Shown here: positions 15,873 to 24,919 of the stretch, in pieces
Numbering within the stretch: position 1 is the stretch's first letter
How the letters are laid out: every line of letters begins with the position of its first letter
Assembly: GCA_019136675.1 (NCBI GenBank)
Contig: JAGVTV010000119.1
Coordinates: forward strand, 1-64,000
Reading direction: 5' to 3'
Origin: Bacteroidota bacterium
GTDB taxonomy: Bacteria; Bacteroidota; Bacteroidia; Chitinophagales; Saprospiraceae
DNA: 64,000 nucleotides
The notes under the pieces: model-generated
What the model saw: only the letters and a program-made list of their open reading frames with translations
What the model was told of the DNA's origin: nothing
The model's database searches: none
Position numbers and translations under genes: made by a program

Positions 15873-17138
15873 ATGAATTTTATGCTTAGTGTCAATTCTG
15901 AAATAGGCTCACTAAAAAAGGTGATCATCCACAGACCGGATGAGGGCATAGCCCGTATTTCACCTAAAAAAGCTGAAGAATTGCTGTTTGACGATATTGT
16001 ACACTTGCCTCAGATGAAGGAAGAGCACGATATTTTTCGCAGGGTACTGCAACACCTGATCGGCAAAGAAAACGTCCTGGCGACAGAAAAGCTCATCGAG
16101 GAAGGATTTACGGCAAGTCCTGACATAAAGGAAGAACTGATCGACAAGATAGTGGATTATGAGGAGTTGCCGCCCTCAGACAAAAGTTTTCTTATGGGGC
16201 TGGAGCCCAATGCACTGACCAAGCTGCTGATCACAGGCTACTACCAGGACGAGGATCATATATATTTTGACCCGATACCTAATTTTATTTTTACACGGGA
16301 CATTGCGGTAGCGGTTAAGGACCATGTCATTATCACCAAAGCGGCCAAAATGGCACGATTCCGTGAAAACCTGCTCACCAGATTTATATTTTATTCACAT
16401 CCGTTTTTTAAGGACCTGAACCCTGATGGTAAGATCATCAATCTCAACCACCTTGATAAATTTCCGCCATCAAAAAAGGGGGAAGTGGTCTCCCTGGAAG
16501 GCGGTGATGTCATGATGCTCAATGACGATTTTTTATTGATAGGCTGCTCCGAACGCACCACTGACTATGCTATCAGGAGCCTCAAAGATGTCCTCTTCAG
16601 CAAGGGTCTGGTAAGCAATATTGCACAGATAAACATTCCGGCCGAAAGGAGTTTTATGCATATTGACACTCTTTTTACGATGATCGACCACAATGATATC
16701 GTCTGCTACAAGCCGACAGTATATGATGGTATCAGTTCCAACGTAAAGGTGTACCTCAAAAACGGGGCTTGTGTCACGTATGATTCTGTCAAAAATTTCT
16801 TTACGCACGAGATCAACCCCAATATCAATTTTATATTTTCCGGAAACGGAGTTTCACCCTACCAGGAAAGGGAACAGTGGACTGATGGTTGCAATCTGGT
16901 GACCATAAGGCCCGGTGTAGCACTTACGTATGACCGAAACCCCAAAACTGAGTTAGCCCTCCGCGAAGCCGGATACAATATCATCCACGCCAGAGATTTT
17001 ATAGCTGGGGTAAATGACAAATCAATTAAACCCGAAAAAGTGACCAGGACGGTAATCACCCTGCCTTCCAATGAGCTTTCCAGGGCCAGGGGAGGTTCTC
17101 ACTGCATGACCTGCCCTATTGTGCGGGATACAATCTGA
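15873..17138 (+). CDS. arcA: Arginine deiminase
   Basis: Hydrolyses L-arginine to citrulline and ammonia. Guanidino-modifying-enzyme motifs are all present: 'HRPDEGIARI', 'FTRD' (substrate binding), 'EGGD', 'MHIDTLFTMID' with the catalytic His, and C-terminal 'RGGSHCMTCP' with the nucleophilic Cys, 11 residues from the end. Starting at ATG 15873 (MNFMLSVNSEIGSLKK) the protein has 421 residues, the normal length. The frame is open to 15780, but a -7 element (15852-15859) lies within that extension. No ornithine carbamoyltransferase or carbamate kinase is nearby, so it may serve arginine use or pH control rather than a full fermentative pathway. Confidence 0.92.
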   Translation: MNFMLSVNSEIGSLKKVIIHRPDEGIARISPKKAEELLFDDIVHLPQMKEEHDIFRRVLQHLIGKENVLATEKLIEEGFTASPDIKEELIDKIVDYEELPPSDKSFLMGLEPNALTKLLITGYYQDEDHIYFDPIPNFIFTRDIAVAVKDHVIITKAAKMARFRENLLTRFIFYSHPFFKDLNPDGKIINLNHLDKFPPSKKGEVVSLEGGDVMMLNDDFLLIGCSERTTDYAIRSLKDVLFSKGLVSNIAQINIPAERSFMHIDTLFTMIDHNDIVCYKPTVYDGISSNVKVYLKNGACVTYDSVKNFFTHEINPNINFIFSGNGVSPYQEREQWTDGCNLVTIRPGVALTYDRNPKTELALREAGYNIIHARDFIAGVNDKSIKPEKVTRTVITLPSNELSRARGGSHCMTCPIVRDTI

Positions 17139-17148
17139 TCTGGTCAGA

Positions 17149-17556
17149 ATGCTCACCTTTGACTACAGGAAAAGGGTACGGTACGGCGAGACCGACATGA
17201 TGGGTTACCTCTATTACGGCAACTATGCCCAGTTGTATGAAATAGGCAGGGTAGAGATGATGAGATCAATCGGCCTTTCATACAGGAAAATGGAGGAAAA
17301 ATACCGCGTCATGATGCCGGTTGTGGAAGTTCAGGCCCGCTATATCAAACCAGCCAGGTATGACGAGGAACTAACCATAAGAACAACCTTACAATCACTA
17401 CCTGGAAGGATCATCACTTTTTTCAATGATATTCTTTCGGAAGACGGCCATGTGATTCACAGGGCTACAGTCCGGCTGGTCTTTATAAATATGGACACAG
17501 GCAAAGCAGTCGCTTGTCCGCCTTATCTGATGGATGGATTAAAAAGCTACTTTTGA
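17149..17556 (+). CDS. Acyl-CoA thioesterase, 4HBT/YbgC family
   Basis: Hotdog-fold thioesterase. The active-site signature is seen as 'RYGETDMMGYLYYGNYAQLYEIGRVEMM' (residues about 9-36) with the catalytic Asp of ETDMMG; the rest ('VEVQARYIKPARYDEELTI', 'VIHRATVRLVFIN') is typical of YbgC-like enzymes. I chose ATG 17149 (MLTFDYRKRVRYGE, 135 residues), 10 bases after the arginine deiminase stop; the open frame reaches back to 17119. The substrate acyl-CoA is unknown. The next gene probably starts within its last codons, so the two are likely cotranscribed. Confidence 0.87.
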   Translation: MLTFDYRKRVRYGETDMMGYLYYGNYAQLYEIGRVEMMRSIGLSYRKMEEKYRVMMPVVEVQARYIKPARYDEELTIRTTLQSLPGRIITFFNDILSEDGHVIHRATVRLVFINMDTGKAVACPPYLMDGLKSYF

Positions 17557-18530
17557 TACGCAGGAACACAAATATCCAGCAGATTCTTCTTGATATCCCT
17601 TTCGTGCGGAGGATATTGTCCTGGTCCAGAAGGTATAGTCCGCCTGGTTTTTCAGGTATTTCGCTGTACGATGCAGTGAATTTCCTGATTCAGGAGATTG
17701 CCAAAGACAATCTGACCATGAGGGCAAACTCCATAGCCTTCAGCTTGTTCCTTTCTATTTTTCCGGCCACAATTTTTATTTTCACCCTCTTGCCATTGTT
17801 CCCCATTGTCAAGGACTACACACTGCTCATGAGCGACCAGCTTAAAGGTGTGATACCCCGAAACGCCCATGATTATATATTTACCATCATCCATGACATT
17901 ACTTCCATACACAGGGACGGCCTTTTGTCCCTTGGTGCTTTGCTGGCACTTTATTTTTCAAGTAATGGTATGGAAACCCTGATGTCAGGATTTGACAAGG
18001 CATATCACCATACTTTTAAACCCCGCCCTTGGTACCGGAAAAGGCTGGTAGCCATCATGCTAACGGTGGTGCTGACATTACTTCTGATCGTATCCCTTAT
18101 TATGGTGGTGCTCGAAGGCAAGGCTGTTGACTATTTCAGGCATCTGTATCAGCTTCCTGAAGTGGCTTTGTTTATTATCACTGTCCTCAATGGTTTGTTT
18201 GCAGTCATTTTTGTGTATACCGGCATCAGTCTGATTTATACCTTCGGGCCTTCCATGCATAGAAGGATCCCGTTTATTAATGTGGGATCTGTCATCGCAA
18301 CACTTCTTTCCCTCCTTTCTTCTCTCGGATTCAGTTACTTTATCAATAATTTTGGACGATACAATGAGATCTACGGGTCCATTGGTGCCCTGATGGTTAT
18401 ATTGGTTTGGATTCAGCTCAATTCATTTATTATCCTTGTAGGATTTGAACTGAACGCCAGCATTTCCGTACATAAATCCATCAGATTTAGTTTGCGAAAA
18501 AAGGCTGCCGAAAAAGAAGATGCCAATTAA
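17553..18530 (+). CDS. YihY/virulence factor BrkB-family membrane protein
   Basis: Inner-membrane protein with about six helices, formerly annotated as RNase BN. 'YDAVNFLIQEIAKDNLTMRANSIAFSLFLSIFPATIFI' near the start, 'LLALYFSSNGMETLMSGFDKAYH' in the middle and 'YGSIGALMVILVWIQLNSFIILVGFELNA' near the end are family signatures. Biochemical function is not established. No ATG lies near the N-terminus. TTG at 17553 overlaps the thioesterase stop (TTGA), which I prefer; TTG at 17514 is possible. The gene ends two bases before the convergent dapF stop. Confidence 0.85.
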   Translation: MIRRNTNIQQILLDIPFVRRILSWSRRYSPPGFSGISLYDAVNFLIQEIAKDNLTMRANSIAFSLFLSIFPATIFIFTLLPLFPIVKDYTLLMSDQLKGVIPRNAHDYIFTIIHDITSIHRDGLLSLGALLALYFSSNGMETLMSGFDKAYHHTFKPRPWYRKRLVAIMLTVVLTLLLIVSLIMVVLEGKAVDYFRHLYQLPEVALFIITVLNGLFAVIFVYTGISLIYTFGPSMHRRIPFINVGSVIATLLSLLSSLGFSYFINNFGRYNEIYGSIGALMVILVWIQLNSFIILVGFELNASISVHKSIRFSLRKKAAEKEDAN

Positions 18531-18532
18531 GG

Positions 18533-19330
18533 TCACAAATCGACCACACCTGAGAAAACATGGACCGCAGGCCCACAGAGCCATATTTGTCTGAACCTTG
18601 TGTCGGCATACCTGTCAAAACTGACAGACAGTTGGCCTCCTTTTGTATGTATCCCGACTGTTTGTTGTCCATGAAGTCCGTTAACGATGCTGTATGCAAG
18701 GGCCGAGGCTGTGACTCCGGTGCCACAGGATAGGGTTTCGTCTTCCACGCCTCTTTCATACGTGCAAACTTCAAGTGAATGACCTGATTTCAATGTCTTT
18801 GCAAAATTCACATTGATACCTTCAGCAGCGTAAGGTTTTAAATACCTGATCTCACTGCCGCTGTCCTTGATGCTAAGTGGCATGGTTTCGACAAAAGTTA
18901 TATAGTGGGGTGATCCCGTATTCATTTCAAGGATATTTCCGGCCGACTGAGTCACATCGTCTACATCTGACATATGGAGCCGGATTACCCCGCCTCCTTC
19001 TGTAATCTCCGCTTCATGCAGACCATCTATGGCTTCAAAAACAGTATGTTGGGCACACAAACCTTTAGACCATGCAAAATGGACAATGCATCTGCCACCG
19101 TTGCCGCACATAGTGCTTTGGCGGCCGTCAGAATTGAAGTATACCATCCTGAAATCGGAAACAGGAGATTTCTCAAGCAAAATCAAACCGTCTGCTCCGA
19201 TACCAAATCTTCTGTCACATAGTCTCTCTATCAACTTTTGGTTTTCATGCTTCAGAGATTGTATTTCCCGCTGATCTATGATGATAAAATCATTTCCGGT
19301 GCCCTGATATTTTTCAAATTTTAATTGCAC
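18533..19330 (-). CDS. dapF: Diaminopimelate epimerase
   Basis: Converts LL- to meso-diaminopimelate for lysine and peptidoglycan synthesis. The PLP-independent two-cysteine mechanism is supported by 'MCGNGGRC' (Cys75) and 'SCGTGVTASA' (Cys202); the N-terminus 'KYQGTGNDF' is also diagnostic. The 265 residues are normal. It is transcribed away from the HtrA-type protease gene and toward the YihY gene. No other dap gene is nearby. Confidence 0.95.
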   Translation of the reverse strand: MQLKFEKYQGTGNDFIIIDQREIQSLKHENQKLIERLCDRRFGIGADGLILLEKSPVSDFRMVYFNSDGRQSTMCGNGGRCIVHFAWSKGLCAQHTVFEAIDGLHEAEITEGGGVIRLHMSDVDDVTQSAGNILEMNTGSPHYITFVETMPLSIKDSGSEIRYLKPYAAEGINVNFAKTLKSGHSLEVCTYERGVEDETLSCGTGVTASALAYSIVNGLHGQQTVGIHTKGGQLSVSFDRYADTRFRQIWLCGPAVHVFSGVVDL

Positions 19331-19383
19331 TTTTTTGACGGCTTGAACGTTTGATGGTAATATGAACTCAAAAGTAAAATATT

Positions 19384-19416
19384 TTGGGCAGCCAATGTTA
19401 AAATGACCTATATTTG
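19384..19416 (+). promoter_or_regulatory. Promoter of the HtrA-type protease gene
   Basis: TATATTTG at 19409-19416 is a perfect -7 element and TTG at 19384-19386 lies 22 bases upstream. Transcription would begin near 19421, about 26 bases before the start codon at 19447. Confidence 0.65.
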
Positions 19417-19446
19417 CAAATATTTAAATAAATTATAATACGTAAG

Positions 19447-20877
19447 TTGAAGCTAATAACACATAATACAGTCGTACTGATCGTTGTGTCAGCTCTTACA
19501 TCGGTTTTAAGTATTTTGGTTTATCATAATTTGGTCACTGGACCGGCTGTCACCCAGGATGACAAGCAAAGGGCTATGGCTGTAGCCGAAAGGGAATTTC
19601 TCCTTTCAGACAGGATCAGGGCTGCTTTCAGTTCATCAGTGCCCACAGATTTTATTTCTGCGGCAGAATCAGGCAAAAAGGCTGTCGTATTTATCAGGGC
19701 AGGAGTCGGTACAGTGCAGCAAAAATCCGGAGCAACACAGAGTAGCGGTTCAGGTGTTTTGATAAGCCATGATGGGTATATTATTACAAATCAACATGTT
19801 GTGTCTAATGTTTCAAATGTAGAAGTAATACTCAATGACAACCGGGTTTATAATGCCAGGGTCATAGGCAGTGACTCGGGCACAGATCTGGCATTGCTTA
19901 AGATAGAGGCCAGCGGTCTTGACTTTCTGATCTTTGGAGATTCAGATTCGCTCAGGGTCGGCGAATGGGTTATGGCTGTAGGCAACCCTTTTCGGCTGCA
20001 ATCTACTGTGACGGCAGGTATAGTGAGTGCCAGGGCACGTAATCTCGATCTTTTTGGCAACCAGGGTATCGAATCTTTCATACAGACAGATGCCGCTGTA
20101 AACCCTGGCAATAGCGGCGGAGCACTGATCAATACAAGAGGAGATCTGGTTGGTATTTGCACGGCCATATTGAGCGAATCCGGCAGCTATGAAGGTTTTT
20201 CCTTTGCCATTCCGGCCAATCTGGCCAAAAAGGTGGCCTATGATCTCATGGAATTTGGAGTCGTACAACGTGGCTGGCTGGGTGTGGAAATAGAAAAAGT
20301 GACTGCTCAGATTTCAGAAAATGCAGGAATGGCTGATGTGTATGGTGTCTATATTACTTCGGTAAGTAAGGGAGGAGGAGCCTGGGATGCCGGAGTCAAA
20401 GCTGAGGATATCATCATTGCTGTGGATGAAAAAAAGGTTGGTTCGCCGGCAGAGTTTATGGAAATTACAGGACGCAAAAGGCCTGGTGACAAGGTGTCTA
20501 TCACACTGATGAGAGGCGGGAGGAAACAGACTTTGGTGGCTACACTAAGAAATCATCTAAACAGCACTGACCCGGTGGGTATCATGGATTCACCTGTATT
20601 CAGGGAGATTGGCCTGGAGATCAGGAACCTGGACCGTTATGAAAAGTCCCTCATCTCTGATGTCGGGGTGATGGTAGTAAGTGTCCGTCTGGGCAGCCTC
20701 ACGGCAAATACAAAAATGGAACCCGGTTACATCATTACCAGGATTAATAACCGGGAAGTTTCATCGGCCGGGATGTTGAAAGCCACCCTGGAGCAAAACA
20801 GAGGTAAAACCATAGTGATGGAAGGATTTTATCCAAAATATCCGGGTGAATATCCATACACTTTTGTTATGCCATAA
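19447..20877 (+). CDS. degP: DegP/HtrA-type periplasmic serine protease with two PDZ domains
   Basis: Envelope protein-quality protease. An uncleaved or cleaved N-terminal hydrophobic segment (residues about 8-26) targets it to the periplasm. The trypsin-like domain has His117 (NQHVV), Asp147 (GTDLALL) and Ser223 (GNSGGA). Two PDZ domains follow, roughly residues 270-365 and 385-475. The length, 476, matches Bacteroidota HtrA proteins. TTG at 19447 is the likely start (MKLITHNTVVLIVVS), as no in-frame ATG lies upstream of the signal segment. Confidence 0.92.
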   Translation: MKLITHNTVVLIVVSALTSVLSILVYHNLVTGPAVTQDDKQRAMAVAEREFLLSDRIRAAFSSSVPTDFISAAESGKKAVVFIRAGVGTVQQKSGATQSSGSGVLISHDGYIITNQHVVSNVSNVEVILNDNRVYNARVIGSDSGTDLALLKIEASGLDFLIFGDSDSLRVGEWVMAVGNPFRLQSTVTAGIVSARARNLDLFGNQGIESFIQTDAAVNPGNSGGALINTRGDLVGICTAILSESGSYEGFSFAIPANLAKKVAYDLMEFGVVQRGWLGVEIEKVTAQISENAGMADVYGVYITSVSKGGGAWDAGVKAEDIIIAVDEKKVGSPAEFMEITGRKRPGDKVSITLMRGGRKQTLVATLRNHLNSTDPVGIMDSPVFREIGLEIRNLDRYEKSLISDVGVMVVSVRLGSLTANTKMEPGYIITRINNREVSSAGMLKATLEQNRGKTIVMEGFYPKYPGEYPYTFVMP

Positions 20878-20931
20878 AGTCCCGGGTTTTAGGAATGAAA
20901 GCGGGATCAGGTTTTGGACCGGATTTTCAAT

Positions 20932-20962
20932 TTGTTTTGGAACAATGGATTCTTTACTTTTG
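20932..20962 (+). promoter_or_regulatory. Promoter of the acyl-CoA carboxylase gene
   Basis: TACTTTTG at 20955-20962 is a perfect -7 element, and TTG at 20932-20934 lies 20 bases upstream. It leaves a leader of about 40 bases before ATG 21007. Confidence 0.65.
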
Positions 20963-21006
20963 TTGCTGACTCCATTGGCCGGAAGGCCGTCACTCTAAAA
21001 TGAATC

Positions 21007-22641
21007 ATGGACAGTAAGACTTTAGAATTCAACAGGAACTCAGACCATATGTCAATCCTAATGGCTGAGGTCAATAAAAAACTTGAAAAAATAATCCTGG
21101 GGGGAGGTAAGGAACGTATTGCAAAACTCCACGAAGAAAATAAGCTGACGGCCCGGGAGCGAATTAACCTTTTACTGGATAAGGATTCGCCATTTTTTGA
21201 GATAGGTGCCTTTGCCGCATATGATATGTATCAGGATCACGGAGGCTGTCCTGCGGCAGGGGTTGTGGCCGGTTTAGGCAGGGTAGAAGGCAGGATGGTC
21301 ATGGTGGTCGCCAATGATGCAACCGTAAAGGCCGGAGCGTGGTTTCCTATGACCGGCAAAAAAAACCTGCGTGCCCAGGAAATTGCTATGGAAAACCGCA
21401 TTCCTATTATATACCTGGTGGATAGTGCGGGTGTTTATCTACCCATGCAGGACGAGATATTTCCGGATAAGGAGCATTTTGGACGTATTTTCAGAAACAA
21501 TGCCCGCATGTCATCGATGGGTATTCCACAGATATCAGCCATTATGGGGAGTTGTGTGGCCGGAGGTGCCTATCTGCCAATCATGTCTGACGAGGCACTG
21601 ATCGTGGACGGCACGGGCTCGATCTTTTTAGCAGGGCCATACCTGGTCAAGGCAGCCATCGGCGAGGAGGTGGACCAGGAGACACTGGGAGGAGCCAGGA
21701 CACATTGTGAGATATCAGGAGTGACGGACTACAGGATGCCGGATGATACCACCTGTCTTCAGACCATACGTAAGCTGGTTTCCAAAATGGGAAAACCGGA
21801 AAAGGCCGGATTTGACAGGGTCGCAAGCAGGAAACCCAGGCTTGACCCTATTGAAATTTCGGGCATAATGCCGGAAAACCCTGCCAAGCCATATGATATG
21901 CTTGAGTTGCTCAAAAGGCTGGTCGACGACTCAGATATCACCCAGTACAAGGCGGATTACGGCAAATCCATAATATGTGCGTATGCACGCATTGACGGCT
22001 GGGCAGTCGGTATTGTGGCAAATCAGAGGCTTGTGGTAAAAAACGCAGCCGGCGAAATGCAGTTTGGAGGGGTCATTTATTCCGATTCTGCCGACAAAGC
22101 CACCCGATTTATTATGAACTGCAACCAAAAAAAAATACCCCTTGTCTTTCTACATGATGTGACAGGATTTATGGTGGGAAAGAGGTCAGAACACGGTGGC
22201 ATCATCAAGGACGGAGCCAAGATGGTCAATGCAGTGGCTAACAGCACGGTTCCAAAATTTTCGGTGGTTATAGGCAATTCCTTTGGGGCCGGTAATTATG
22301 CCATGTGTGGCAAAGCTTATGACCCGCGGCTGATTGTTGCCTGGCCTACGGCAAAAATTGCTGTAATGGGAGGTACTCAGGCTGCGAGGGTGCTGACTCA
22401 GATTCAGGTAAGTTCATTGAAAAAACAAGGAAAGGCCCCGGACCCGGAAGGCGAACAGGCCCTTTTTGAGCAAATAAAGGAAAAATACGACAGCCAGACA
22501 ACGCCATACTATGCAGCAGCACGGTTGTGGGTGGATGCCATCATAGATCCGAGAGCTACCAGGGAGTTTATTTCCTTAGGCATTGAGATGGCGGACCATG
22601 GTATAGTGGAAAAATTTAACCCCGGGGTGCTGCAGACCTGA
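21007..22641 (+). CDS. Acyl-CoA carboxylase, carboxyltransferase (beta) subunit
   Basis: Transfers CO2 from carboxybiotin to an acyl-CoA. The two crotonase-like halves of the carboxyltransferase are visible: the N-terminal one with 'KLTARERINLLLDKDSPFFEIG' and 'GSCVAGGAYLPIMSDEALIV', the C-terminal one with 'VFLHDVTGFMVGKRSEHGGIIKDGAKMV' and 'GNSFGAGNYAMCGKAYDPRL'. The N-terminal motifs and 544-residue length resemble methylcrotonyl-CoA carboxylase beta more than propionyl-CoA carboxylase, suggesting leucine breakdown, but the acyl specificity is not proved. No biotin carboxylase or carrier gene is next to it. Confidence 0.9.
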   Translation: MDSKTLEFNRNSDHMSILMAEVNKKLEKIILGGGKERIAKLHEENKLTARERINLLLDKDSPFFEIGAFAAYDMYQDHGGCPAAGVVAGLGRVEGRMVMVVANDATVKAGAWFPMTGKKNLRAQEIAMENRIPIIYLVDSAGVYLPMQDEIFPDKEHFGRIFRNNARMSSMGIPQISAIMGSCVAGGAYLPIMSDEALIVDGTGSIFLAGPYLVKAAIGEEVDQETLGGARTHCEISGVTDYRMPDDTTCLQTIRKLVSKMGKPEKAGFDRVASRKPRLDPIEISGIMPENPAKPYDMLELLKRLVDDSDITQYKADYGKSIICAYARIDGWAVGIVANQRLVVKNAAGEMQFGGVIYSDSADKATRFIMNCNQKKIPLVFLHDVTGFMVGKRSEHGGIIKDGAKMVNAVANSTVPKFSVVIGNSFGAGNYAMCGKAYDPRLIVAWPTAKIAVMGGTQAARVLTQIQVSSLKKQGKAPDPEGEQALFEQIKEKYDSQTTPYYAAARLWVDAIIDPRATREFISLGIEMADHGIVEKFNPGVLQT

Positions 22642-22653
22642 CAAGCCATCAGA

Positions 22654-23850
22654 TCAGATTACCCCCAGTCGTTTTCCTACTTTGGTAAAGGCCTCAACGG
22701 CTCTGTAAATGTGTTCTGTTTCATGTCCGGCACTGATCTGTACCCGTATTCTGGCTTTACCTTTGGGTACCACCGGGAAAAAGAAGCCAATGACATAAAT
22801 GCCTTCTTCCAGCAAGGCTGAGGCAAATTTTTGGGCAAGGGGTGCATCATAAAGCATGACTGGAGTGATAGGGTGGGTGCCTGCTATGATGTCAAATCCC
22901 GCTTTTGTCATTTCATTTCTGAATAAGGCGGTATTCGTTTCCAGTTTATCTCTAAGCTCGGTACTTTTTCCCAGTATCTCAAGCACACGGATTGACGCCC
23001 CAACTATGGCCGGGGCCAGGGTATTTGAAAAAAGATAAGGACGTGATCTCTGCCTCAGCAGCTCCACAATTTCTCTGGGGGCTGCGGTAAATCCTCCTGA
23101 CGCTCCTCCCAATGCCTTGCCAAAAGTACCGGTTATGATGTCGACCCTTCCGAAGGCACCGTTATGTTCTGCAGAACCGCGACCGCTTTTTCCTACAAAA
23201 CCTGTAGCATGGCAGTCATCCACCATGACCAAGGCTCCGTATTTGTCAGCAAGGTCACAGACCTTGTCTACCTGAGCTATGATACCATCCATTGAGAATA
23301 CACCGTCTGTGGCTATTAGGATCCTTCTGGCATTTTCAGCTTTGGCCTGGATGAGCTTTGACTCGAGGTCTGCCATGTCATTGTTTTCATATCTGTATCT
23401 TTTGGCCTTGCACAACCTTATTCCATCAATGATGGAGGCGTGATTAAGCATATCTGATACAATGGCATCTTCTTCGTTGAGGAGGGGCTCGAACAAGCCT
23501 CCGTTTGCATCAAAGGCTGCCGCATATAGGATAGCATCTTCCTGTCCTACAAAGGCCGCTATTTTTTGTTCCAGCTCCTTGTGTATGTCCTGTGTTCCGC
23601 ATATAAATCTGACTGATGACATACCAAAACCATGAGTGTCAATAGCTTCCTTGGCGGCAGCAATGATGTCAGGATGAGATGAAAGCCCCAGGTAATTATT
23701 GGCACAAAAATTAAGCACCTCCTTACCTGCAGTGGTTTTGATCAGGGCAGACTGAGGGGTGGTTATGATCCTTTCGTTTTTAAACAATCCTGCGTCTTTC
23801 AATTCCTGAAGCTCCGCACCTATCTGGGTAAGAATGGTTTTTTTATCCAT
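22654..23850 (-). CDS. kbl: Glycine C-acetyltransferase (2-amino-3-ketobutyrate CoA ligase)
   Basis: PLP enzyme of the alpha-oxoamine synthase family; cleaves 2-amino-3-ketobutyrate with CoA into glycine and acetyl-CoA. Family signs include '[15 protein letters not shown]', '[21 protein letters not shown]', '[17 protein letters not shown]' and the PLP lysine in '[14 protein letters not shown]'. The 398 residues are typical. It lies 7 bases after the threonine dehydrogenase gene, completing the two-step threonine-to-glycine route, and this context separates it from the related serine palmitoyltransferase at 32.1-33.3 kb. Confidence 0.94.
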   Translation of the reverse strand: MDKKTILTQIGAELQELKDAGLFKNERIITTPQSALIKTTAGKEVLNFCANNYLGLSSHPDIIAAAKEAIDTHGFGMSSVRFICGTQDIHKELEQKIAAFVGQEDAILYAAAFDANGGLFEPLLNEEDAIVSDMLNHASIIDGIRLCKAKRYRYENNDMADLESKLIQAKAENARRILIATDGVFSMDGIIAQVDKVCDLADKYGALVMVDDCHATGFVGKSGRGSAEHNGAFGRVDIITGTFGKALGGASGGFTAAPREIVELLRQRSRPYLFSNTLAPAIVGASIRVLEILGKSTELRDKLETNTALFRNEMTKAGFDIIAGTHPITPVMLYDAPLAQKFASALLEEGIYVIGFFFPVVPKGKARIRVQISAGHETEHIYRAVEAFTKVGKRLGVI

Positions 23851-23857
23851 AATTGTT

Positions 23858-24805
23858 TTATTTTTGAAGCATTGGCTTAAGATGATGCAGCATATCCACG
23901 GTCATGGCCGGAAGGTCAAATTGGGGTGACCACCCCCAGTCATTTCTTGCATTGCTGTCGTCGATGGACTCCGTCCAGCTGGCTGCGATTTCCTGCCTGA
24001 AATCCGGTTTGTAGCTTATTTTGAATTCAGCTATGTGGCGGCGTATCTCTGCCGCTATCTCTGCAGGGGTAAAACTCATGGCCGCAAGGTTATATCCGTA
24101 CCTGATCCTAATTTTTTCTTTATCAGCGTGCATCAGATCGATCGTAGCCTTGATGGCATCACTCATGTACATCATGGGCAATCTGGTGTTTTCATCCAGG
24201 AAGCACTCATAATGACCTTCCGTAAGGGCCGCGTGATAAATTTCAACAGCATAATCTGTGGTGCCGCCTGCCGGGAGAGATTGCCATCCTACGATACCGG
24301 GGTATCTCAGTGACCTGACGTCGACACCATACTTGTTAAAATAATAATTGCACCATAACTCGCCGGTGGCTTTACTCATTCCGTAGACAGTGGATGGGAG
24401 CAGAGGCACGTCCTGAGCGGTATTTATACGGGGAGTAGTGGTGCCAAAAACAGCAATGGTGCTGGGAAAAAAAACTTTGTCGAGTTCTTTATCCCTGGCA
24501 AGATCCAATATTGCCAGAAGGCCGTTGAGGTTAATATTCCATGTTTTGGCCGGATTCCACTCTCCATTGGCAGAAAGAATGGCTGCCAGATGGTATATTT
24601 CTGTTATATGGTGATCTTCGACTATTTCCTTGAGGCGTTGCTTGTTGAGGATGTCCAGAAACTCAAAGGGATCGTTAGTGGCGTCGAGTTTGGTGATATC
24701 TGTGGCAAGCACAGCATTTTGACCATACATTTTTCTCAGCTCTTCAGTAAGGACTCTGCCTATCTGACCGTTGGCTCCGGTTATCAGGATTTTTGGTGAT
24801 GACAT
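23858..24805 (-). CDS. L-threonine 3-dehydrogenase, short-chain (epimerase-like) type
   Basis: NAD-dependent oxidation of threonine to 2-amino-3-ketobutyrate, the substrate of the adjacent kbl product. It is an extended SDR: Rossmann motif '[12 protein letters not shown]' (TGxxGxxG) near residue 8 and the catalytic 'YGMSKATGE' with Tyr and Lys. '[24 protein letters not shown]' is a strong marker of the SDR-type TDH rather than UDP-glucose epimerases. The 315 residues are normal. It is first in the tdh-kbl operon, with its own -7 element. Confidence 0.92.
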   Translation of the reverse strand: MSSPKILITGANGQIGRVLTEELRKMYGQNAVLATDITKLDATNDPFEFLDILNKQRLKEIVEDHHITEIYHLAAILSANGEWNPAKTWNINLNGLLAILDLARDKELDKVFFPSTIAVFGTTTPRINTAQDVPLLPSTVYGMSKATGELWCNYYFNKYGVDVRSLRYPGIVGWQSLPAGGTTDYAVEIYHAALTEGHYECFLDENTRLPMMYMSDAIKATIDLMHADKEKIRIRYGYNLAAMSFTPAEIAAEIRRHIAEFKISYKPDFRQEIAASWTESIDDSNARNDWGWSPQFDLPAMTVDMLHHLKPMLQK

Positions 24806-24826
24806 AAAACAATTTGGTTAGGATCT

Positions 24827-24834
24827 CAAATTTA
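24827..24834 (-). promoter_or_regulatory. -7 promoter element of the tdh-kbl operon
   Basis: On the minus strand TAAATTTG (24834 down to 24827) matches TAnnTTTG perfectly, 21 bases before the ATG at 24805. Confidence 0.5.
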
Positions 24835-24886
24835 AGGCGATTTTAAAAAATCAGAGGCTAAAAGAATTCAATTTTTTGTGAAACCA

Positions 24887-24894
24887 TATTTTTG
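24887..24894 (+). promoter_or_regulatory. -7 promoter element of the SNF2 helicase gene
   Basis: TATTTTTG is a perfect TAnnTTTG match, 25 bases before ATG 24920; no well-placed -33 element is visible. Confidence 0.45.
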
Positions 24895-24919
24895 CAGCCC
24901 TTTTTAATAAATAGCATTC